Assembly: GCF_016613415.1 (NCBI RefSeq)
Contig: NZ_JACWCT010000054.1
Span: forward strand, 1 to 36,557
Reading direction: 5' to 3'
Length of the DNA: 36,557 nt
DNA from: Methylobacterium ajmalii
GTDB taxonomy: Bacteria > Pseudomonadota > Alphaproteobacteria > Rhizobiales > Beijerinckiaceae
Part shown: piece by piece, positions 32,144 to 36,557 of the stretch
How positions within the stretch are numbered: the stretch's first letter is position 1
Layout: every line of letters begins with the position of its first letter
Notes under the pieces: generated by a model
The model's input: the letters and a program-made list of their open reading frames with translations, nothing else
Told to the model about the DNA's origin: nothing
Database searches by the model: none
Translations under genes and position numbers: made by a program

Positions 32144-33754
32144 TCAATAGCCAAGGTCTTTCGCAAATCCGATCGCCCGCAAGACATCGAGCCGGCCGAA
32201 TCCGAACCGATGATCCTGTCCCGCCTCGCCGAGTTCTTCGGCTGAACCTGTCAGAAGGTCCTGGATGACGAAGGCGCGCTCGTGTGGTTTAACGACGTCC
32301 TTGATATCGGTCGCGCTCAGGAGAAGTGCAACGGCGCCCGCGACGTGCGGGGCCGCCATCGACGTGCCGTTGAGATGGCGCCAGTCTCCGTTGGGGGCGG
32401 CCGACAGGACGGCGACGCCGGGCGCCGAGATATCGGGCTTCGAATAGACGAGCGGCAGGCTGCCCCCCGGGAAGAACGGAGACTTGCGGATGACCTGGGT
32501 GCGTCCGCCGCTGAAGCCGGCGGCCCAGCTCCGGTAGTCGGTCGCGCCGACCGCGAAGGCGAACAGGTCGTTTCCGGGCGAGCCGCTGGTCTGGCTGCCC
32601 TCGTTGCCGATGGCAGTGACCACCGGAATGCCGACCCGCAGCGCATTCAGGATCGCGCTCGTGTACGTGCTCGGTACGTCGGGCCCCCAGATCAGGCCGC
32701 CGAGCGACATGTTGATCACGTCGACGCCCTGCTCGATCGCCCAGTCGATTCCGGCCAGCACCTGGGCGTCCGTCCCGCCCTTCGCGCCGCTGATGACGAG
32801 GGCCGCGGCGATCTCGGCTTCCGGCGCCACGCCGATCCACCGGCCGCCGGCATTGCCGCCGACGATCGTGCCGGCGCAGTGCGTTCCATGGCCGTCGGGG
32901 TCGTGGGGGGTCGTCGATTTGAGGACCCGCTCGCCCTTCGCGTCGAACTCGGCCCAGGCGGCGATCTTGCCGACCAGATCCGGATGGGTGGCATCGACGC
33001 CCGTATCCAGGAGGCCGACCTTGATGCCCCGGCCGCGGCACCCGAACGCCCCCCAGACCGCGAGGGCGCCGATCATGCGGATGCCCCAGGCACTGACCTT
33101 GTTGTCCTCCACCGATTGCGGCAACTGCTTGGGCGTCACCATCGGCGGTACGAGCAGCTTGCGGTTGAGGTACACGCCTTCGATGCCGTCGGCGGCGTCG
33201 GTGTCGATCAGCTTCGGCAGTTCCTTGTCCTTCATGCGGACCAGGAAGCTGCCGGACGTCCAGAATGCCCTGGGCTGCGGATCCGCCGGCCTGCGCCGAC
33301 GGCCGGCCTCGGTGGCCAGGCTGTCCTGAATGACCGCAGACTGCATCAGCGGACGCATGGCGTTGAGGGTGTGTTCCCGCATGCTGCGCAAGGCTTGCGG
33401 GCGCTCGGTGCGGCGGGCCACCTGCGCCGCGAGGCTCTGGTCCTCCAGTTGAGAGCGCTTCAGCACGGCAAGAGCCCGCCGCCCTTTCGGGATGTCCCGT
33501 TTCGACGCCTCCTCCAGCAACTCCCGGCGGATCGGCAGCACATCCCGGGGCGAGGTCGACAGGCTGCGCCGTTGGAGCGCCCGCGCGACCGTGGTCACGA
33601 GTTGCTGGTCATGGCTGTCGGGCAGGCCCGCCTTGATGATGACCTCGTGGACGTCCTCGTCACTGCTGCGTCGGATGAGTTCGATTTGCTCCCTCACGTA
33701 GGCGCGACGATCGGAATCTCTTATCAATAATTTTCTCCCTCTCACAAACGGCAC
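32144..33754 (-). CDS. S8 (subtilisin-family) serine protease without signal peptide, with an I9-like N-terminal domain
   Basis: The protein has 536 residues from GTG 33754; a TTG at 33727 with GAGGGAG seven bases upstream is an equally good or better start. The catalytic triad is complete: Asp250 (GLLDTGVDATHPDL), His289 (DGHGTHCAG) and Ser465 (LNGTSMAAPHVAG), with oxyanion Asn384 (AIGNEGS). Residues 36-45 (VHEVIIKAGLP) and 164-200 (TSGSFLVRMKDKEL...IEGVYLNRKL) look like the strands of an I9-type prodomain, split by a charged helical insert (about 50-160). No signal peptide or membrane helix is seen, so it probably acts in the cytoplasm. The first codons include AGA, TTA and ATA, rare in this genome, and the upstream DNA is AT-rich, suggesting transfer. 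The I9-like gene follows after 90 bases. Confidence 0.9.
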   Translation of the reverse strand: MPFVRGRKLLIRDSDRRAYVREQIELIRRSSDEDVHEVIIKAGLPDSHDQQLVTTVARALQRRSLSTSPRDVLPIRRELLEEASKRDIPKGRRALAVLKRSQLEDQSLAAQVARRTERPQALRSMREHTLNAMRPLMQSAVIQDSLATEAGRRRRPADPQPRAFWTSGSFLVRMKDKELPKLIDTDAADGIEGVYLNRKLLVPPMVTPKQLPQSVEDNKVSAWGIRMIGALAVWGAFGCRGRGIKVGLLDTGVDATHPDLVGKIAAWAEFDAKGERVLKSTTPHDPDGHGTHCAGTIVGGNAGGRWIGVAPEAEIAAALVISGAKGGTDAQVLAGIDWAIEQGVDVINMSLGGLIWGPDVPSTYTSAILNALRVGIPVVTAIGNEGSQTSGSPGNDLFAFAVGATDYRSWAAGFSGGRTQVIRKSPFFPGGSLPLVYSKPDISAPGVAVLSAAPNGDWRHLNGTSMAAPHVAGAVALLLSATDIKDVVKPHERAFVIQDLLTGSAEELGEAGQDHRFGFGRLDVLRAIGFAKDLGY

Positions 33755-33970
33755 ATAATCGCCAATTTCGCCGACTTTTTATGATTGTATTTTCGGGAGA
33801 CGTCGAGTCAATAATCAAACAACACGGAAAACTGTTTTCCGTATGGACGGATCGTCAGCCTAACTTCTGAGCGATCATTAAAAGCGTATTTATATATAAC
33901 AAATTTCAAGATATATATTTCATCGAACAGCCGTTATCGAAAGTCGATCGATCTATTTTGACTAGAGCCT
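33720..33970. other. AT-rich segment upstream of the S8 protease
   Basis: About 250 bases are rich in A/T runs (e.g. TATTTATATATAAC at 33887-33900 and ATATATATTT at 33911-33920) inside DNA that is otherwise about 70% GC by eye. It covers the first codons of the protease and its presumed promoter. No gene is seen. It looks like foreign DNA of the kind often silenced by H-NS-like or MucR/Ros-type proteins (inference). Confidence 0.7.
33824..33842. promoter_or_regulatory. Palindromic candidate operator of the S8 protease gene
   Basis: ACGGAAAA (33824-33831), CTG, TTTTCCGT (33835-33842) is a perfect 8-bp dyad about 70 bases upstream of the protease start within the AT-rich segment. Spacing and symmetry are those of a dimeric repressor or activator site. 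No regulator gene is beside it. Confidence 0.45.
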
Positions 33971-34288
33971 GCGACCGCACACGGCATGACCGTCGATACC
34001 GATACGATAATCCACGGTTGGAGTAGCCTCGGCGGATGGATGTCCCATTCATCCCCGGCGGTCGATCCGCCACCGTCGGTCGCCGCCGAAAGCCCCGGGG
34101 AGGCGACCCCCGGGCTCCCGCTCGGGAAGGAGTTCCGTGCCGGTATCCGGCGCGCAGCGTGCAGGACGTCGAACGCCGGGCCATCGGCGGGCCGCAGCTC
34201 CGGCCGCGACAGCAGCCGGGATCTCGTCTCAAAGCCTGTTTGACTTGCGACGACACGATCGCGAGGGGATTTTCCATCCTACCCTCCA
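33971..34288. other. Non-coding stretch between the AT-rich segment and the inverted repeat
   Basis: The 318 bases return to normal GC content. Short open frames exist on both strands (e.g. 34036-34299 plus, 33906-34289 minus) but have Arg/Pro/Ser-rich GC-bias composition and no recognisable domain. I see no gene, tRNA or direct-repeat attachment site. Confidence 0.5.
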
Positions 34289-34449
34289 CCTCATCCTGAG
34301 GTGCTGGCGATCACAGATCGCGGGCGGTCGAAGATCGCTGAGCCTCGAAGGAGGGATCCGGTGATTTCGGAGGATTCCGGAGCCCTCCTTCGAGGTCTGT
34401 CGATCGAAGATCGCGTGCGATCTCCGATCGCCAACACTTCAGGATGAGG
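34289..34449. repeat. 161-base inverted-repeat (MITE/REP-like) element
   Basis: Arms 34289-34355 and 34383-34449 (67 bases each) match in inverted orientation at 52 of 67 positions by hand count, around a 27-base loop. The ends are CCTCATCCTGA...TCAGGATGAGG and the inner ends CCTCGAAGGAGGG/CCCTCCTTCGAGG are perfect. It has no coding capacity. CCTCATCCTGAGG-type repeats are, from memory, dispersed in Methylobacterium and Bradyrhizobium-group genomes. It lies between the LOG gene and the S8 module. Confidence 0.75.
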
Positions 34450-34490
34450 TTGCTGGTGGAATAGATTATATCGATCGGTCGAACAGTCTC

Positions 34491-35084
34491 TCAGAACTTC
34501 TCCTCGATCAGCGCCTCGGCTTCCGGACGCGGCTCGGCCCGGCCGACCGCGGCGGTCAGCATCGGCACCACCTGCTCGGGCGCCTCGGCGACGAGGTAGC
34601 TGAGGTCGAGGCCCTCGCGGATGAAGCCGGTGCGGCGCATGTGGTCGAGGAGGCCGAGGAAGGGGGCCCAGAAATCGGCCACCGAGAGCAGCAGGATCGG
34701 CTTGGCGTGCTGGCCGAGCTGCGACCAGGTCATCTGCTCGACCAGCTCCTCCAGGGTGCCGATGCCGCCCGGCATCGCCACGAAGGCGTCCGAGCGGTCG
34801 AACATCAGCTTCTTGCGGGTGTGCATGTCGGGGACGACGATCGTCTCCTGCACGTCGTCGAGCATGCGCTCGCGCGACTTGAGGAAGTCCGGGATGATGC
34901 CGGTGACGTGGCCGCCATGGTCGAGCACGGCGCGGGCCACCGTGCCCATCAGCCCGACATTGCCGCCGCCATAGACCAGCGCGATGCCGGCCTCCGCCAG
35001 GTGGCGCCCCAGCGCCCGCGCCGCCGCCTCGAAGACCGGATCGGCGCCGAATCCCGAGCCGCAATACACGCAAACCGTCCGCAT
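34491..35084 (-). CDS. LOG family protein (cytokinin riboside 5'-monophosphate phosphoribohydrolase-like, TIGR00730)
   Basis: This 197-residue cytoplasmic Rossmann-fold protein carries the family signature PGGIGTLEE (105-113) with Glu113. It also has the upstream arginine pair context MHTRKKLMF (R90), GGGNVGLMG (39-47), and VYCGSG at the start. Members cleave the ribose-base bond of nucleoside monophosphates (cytokinin nucleotides in plants and some bacteria; AMP in vitro), formerly misannotated as lysine decarboxylases. Methylobacterium is known to make cytokinins, so a role there is plausible but not shown. ATG 35084; divergent from the Ig-like protein gene. Confidence 0.93.
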   Translation of the reverse strand: MRTVCVYCGSGFGADPVFEAAARALGRHLAEAGIALVYGGGNVGLMGTVARAVLDHGGHVTGIIPDFLKSRERMLDDVQETIVVPDMHTRKKLMFDRSDAFVAMPGGIGTLEELVEQMTWSQLGQHAKPILLLSVADFWAPFLGLLDHMRRTGFIREGLDLSYLVAEAPEQVVPMLTAAVGRAEPRPEAEALIEEKF

Positions 35085-35310
35085 CGAGTCTCCGCACCGT
35101 TCGCGGCCGCTCTCCGGCCGTCCCTACGCCGCCGCGTCCCACGCAAGTTTCCGGCCGGGCCGGCCCGCCGCGTGGTCTCGCCCGGTCACTGATGTTACTA
35201 TGGGGTCGATGGCGCCGGCGTGTCGACCGGACGGCGAAAGGTCGCGCCGGGGCTTCGGTGCCCCGGAGCGCCCATCGGCGGAGAGGCTGCGTGACCGGGA
35301 GTAGCGTACG

Positions 35311-36557
35311 ATGACCAGCGGGAGGCCGACGACCGAGTTGCGCCGCGGCCTCGTCCTCGGGGCCGTCGGCCTCGTGGCGGGGTTCGTGCTGATCGGCGTC
35401 GCGGCGAGCGGCACGCGCCTGTTCTCGCTGCTCTCGCCCGATGCGCCGCCCCCGGCCTCGACGCCCGCGCCGGTCGCGGCGCTGCCGGCACCCGCCGTGC
35501 CCGCATCACCCGCTCCCGCAGCGCCGGAGGGCACCCCGGCCTTCGACGTCCTCCGGGTCGAGCCCGACGGGTCGAACGTCGTCGCCGGACGGACCCGGCC
35601 CGGGGCCGAGGTCGCGCTGATGCGCGACGGCCGGCCCTTCGCCAGCGCCACGGCCGACGCCGCCGGCAACTTCGCCCTGGTGCCGCCGGCCCTGCCGCCC
35701 GGAACCAGCGAGATCACGCTCCAGAGCACCGCGCCGGACGGCACGCGGCTGACCGGCCGCGACAGCGCGGTGGTGGTGGTGGCGCCCGACCGGCGCGCCA
35801 AGCCCTTGGTCGCCGTGACGGCACCCGATCGGCCGACCGCAGTCCTGTCGCTGCCCGAGGCTGCGCCCGGCCCGTCCGGGGCCAAGGGCGCCCAGGAGAC
35901 CAAGAGCGCCCAGAAGACCAACAGCGCCCAGGAGACCAAGGTCGACGAAGAGACCAATGTCGCTCGAGAGGCCAAATCATCGGCCAATCCCTCGCCCGAG
36001 GCGAAGGCCTCCCCGAAGGTCGAGGCCAAGAGCGGCGGCCCGATCGGCAAGGGCGCGCCCGAGCGTCCGGGCAAGGAGGAGGCCCGGCCCGAGTCGGTGA
36101 AGGTCGTCGGCGTCGATGCCGAGGCGGGCGGCCGGCTCTACGTCACCGCGCGGGGCGCCCCGAAGGCGGCCCTGCGGCTCTACCTCAACGACACGCTGGT
36201 GGCTCCCGGCCAGGCCGGGCCGGACGGCCGCATCGCCTTCACGATCGGCAGCGGGGTCAAGCCCGGCGACTACCGGGTGCGGGTCGACCAGGTCGATCCC
36301 GCCTCCGGCAAGGTCGAGACCCGGGCCGAGACCGCCTTCGCGATGCCCCTGGCCCTGGGCGAGCCGGCGCAAGCCGCCCCGATCAAACCCGCTCCGGTCA
36401 AGCCTGCTCCGGTGCAAGCCGGTCCGGCTCCGGCCGGTCCCGCCCGGTCCGATGCCGCACATCTCGCGCCGTCGCCGCCGCCCGTTCCGGCCCCGCCGGC
36501 CGGTCGTCCGGCATCAACCGAGGCGCCCGTGGTCGCGGCGGCGCCACCCGCGCCACC
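35311..36557 (+). CDS. Membrane-anchored Ig-like repeat protein, 5' part (probably a LysM/peptidoglycan-binding protein; runs off the right edge)
   Basis: The frame is open from the ATG at 35311 (GGGAG upstream) to the window end, 415 codons. A transmembrane segment near residues 12-32 (GLVLGAVGLVAGFVLIGVAA) is followed by a Pro/Ala-rich stretch. An Ig-like module follows (FDVLRVEPDGSNVVAGRTRPGAEVALMRDG...), then a charged low-complexity linker with 18-base tandem repeats. A second module comes next (SVKVVGVDAEAGGRLYVTARGAPKAALRLYLND...PGDYRVRVDQ), then a proline-rich tail. In Hyphomicrobiales, proteins of this build usually end with a LysM domain; here that part is outside the window. It is divergent from the LOG gene. 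Confidence 0.75.
   Translation, partial: MTSGRPTTELRRGLVLGAVGLVAGFVLIGVAASGTRLFSLLSPDAPPPASTPAPVAALPAPAVPASPAPAAPEGTPAFDVLRVEPDGSNVVAGRTRPGAEVALMRDGRPFASATADAAGNFALVPPALPPGTSEITLQSTAPDGTRLTGRDSAVVVVAPDRRAKPLVAVTAPDRPTAVLSLPEAAPGPSGAKGAQETKSAQKTNSAQETKVDEETNVAREAKSSANPSPEAKASPKVEAKSGGPIGKGAPERPGKEEARPESVKVVGVDAEAGGRLYVTARGAPKAALRLYLNDTLVAPGQAGPDGRIAFTIGSGVKPGDYRVRVDQVDPASGKVETRAETAFAMPLALGEPAQAAPIKPAPVKPAPVQAGPAPAGPARSDAAHLAPSPPPVPAPPAGRPASTEAPVVAAAPPAP
35887..35940 (+). repeat. Three 18-base tandem repeats inside the Ig-like protein gene
   Basis: Units at 35887-35904, 35905-35922 and 35923-35940 differ at only a few positions and encode (G/S)AQ(E/K)T(K/N). Two more diverged units follow (35941-35958, 35959-35976). 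The repeat preserves frame, so copy-number change would lengthen or shorten the disordered linker without breaking the protein. Confidence 0.75.

Noticed and set aside
32144..33754. Interpretation of the S8 protein as an ordinary secreted subtilisin
   Set aside because: No hydrophobic signal segment exists in the first 60 residues from either possible start. The N-terminus is Arg/Asp/Glu-rich.
33906..34299. Short open frames on both strands between the S8 gene and the LOG gene
   Set aside because: They overlap each other and the inverted repeat, have no convincing ribosome site, and show Arg/Pro/Ser-rich non-protein-like composition.
35887..35976. Tandem repeats as a CRISPR array
   Set aside because: The 18-base units are directly adjacent without spacers and lie in frame inside a coding region.

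Overview
The window looks like chromosomal DNA of a very GC-rich alphaproteobacterium, most likely Methylobacterium or a close relative in the Hyphomicrobiales. The evidence is the strong GC bias at third codon positions, the gene order mdh-sucC-sucD-sucA-sucB-(SDR)-lpd, and several small families typical of this order (DUF6356, DUF1737, a DUF533-like protein, a CcmI start). This placement comes from recalled family knowledge, not a database search.

Layout: 1-247 is the 5' end of ccmI (minus strand), running off the left edge. It is followed by an SLC13-type permease (minus), a Uma2-family nuclease fold, a DUF533/TerB-like protein and a TetR regulator. Positions 4674-15018 are the metabolic core on the plus strand: malate dehydrogenase, succinyl-CoA synthetase (sucCD), the 2-oxoglutarate dehydrogenase complex (sucA, sucB), a short-chain dehydrogenase and lpd (E3). 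Together these genes cover 2-oxoglutarate -> succinyl-CoA -> succinate, and malate -> oxaloacetate. Hairpins sit in nearly every gap of the cluster, and one, after sucA, has a clear T-run. Next come gluconokinase (gntK), a very large double-core hybrid histidine kinase, a DbpA-like DEAD-box helicase, an aldose-1-epimerase-family protein, xerC and a tandem-receiver response regulator.

From 24740 the genes are a DHA2-type MFS exporter with an Lrp/AsnC regulator upstream (minus), a divergent DUF6356 membrane protein, an orphan NitT/TauT-type substrate-binding protein, two small secreted proteins of unknown function, cysS and a DUF1737 protein.

The most unusual part is 31667-33970. A cytoplasmic-looking subtilisin-family (S8) serine protease is followed on the same strand by a 128-residue protein. 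By eye, that protein has the same inhibitor-I9/propeptide-like fold pattern as the protease's own N-terminal domain. The pair is preceded by about 250 bases of strikingly AT-rich DNA with a perfect 8-bp-arm palindrome, the protease's first codons are rare A/T-ending ones, and a 161-base inverted-repeat element lies just beyond. I read this as a horizontally acquired protease/trans-inhibitor (or trans-chaperone) module; its function is unknown. The window ends with a LOG-family protein (minus) and the 5' part of a divergent, membrane-anchored Ig-like repeat protein. No rRNA, tRNA, CRISPR array or intact insertion sequence was recognised.
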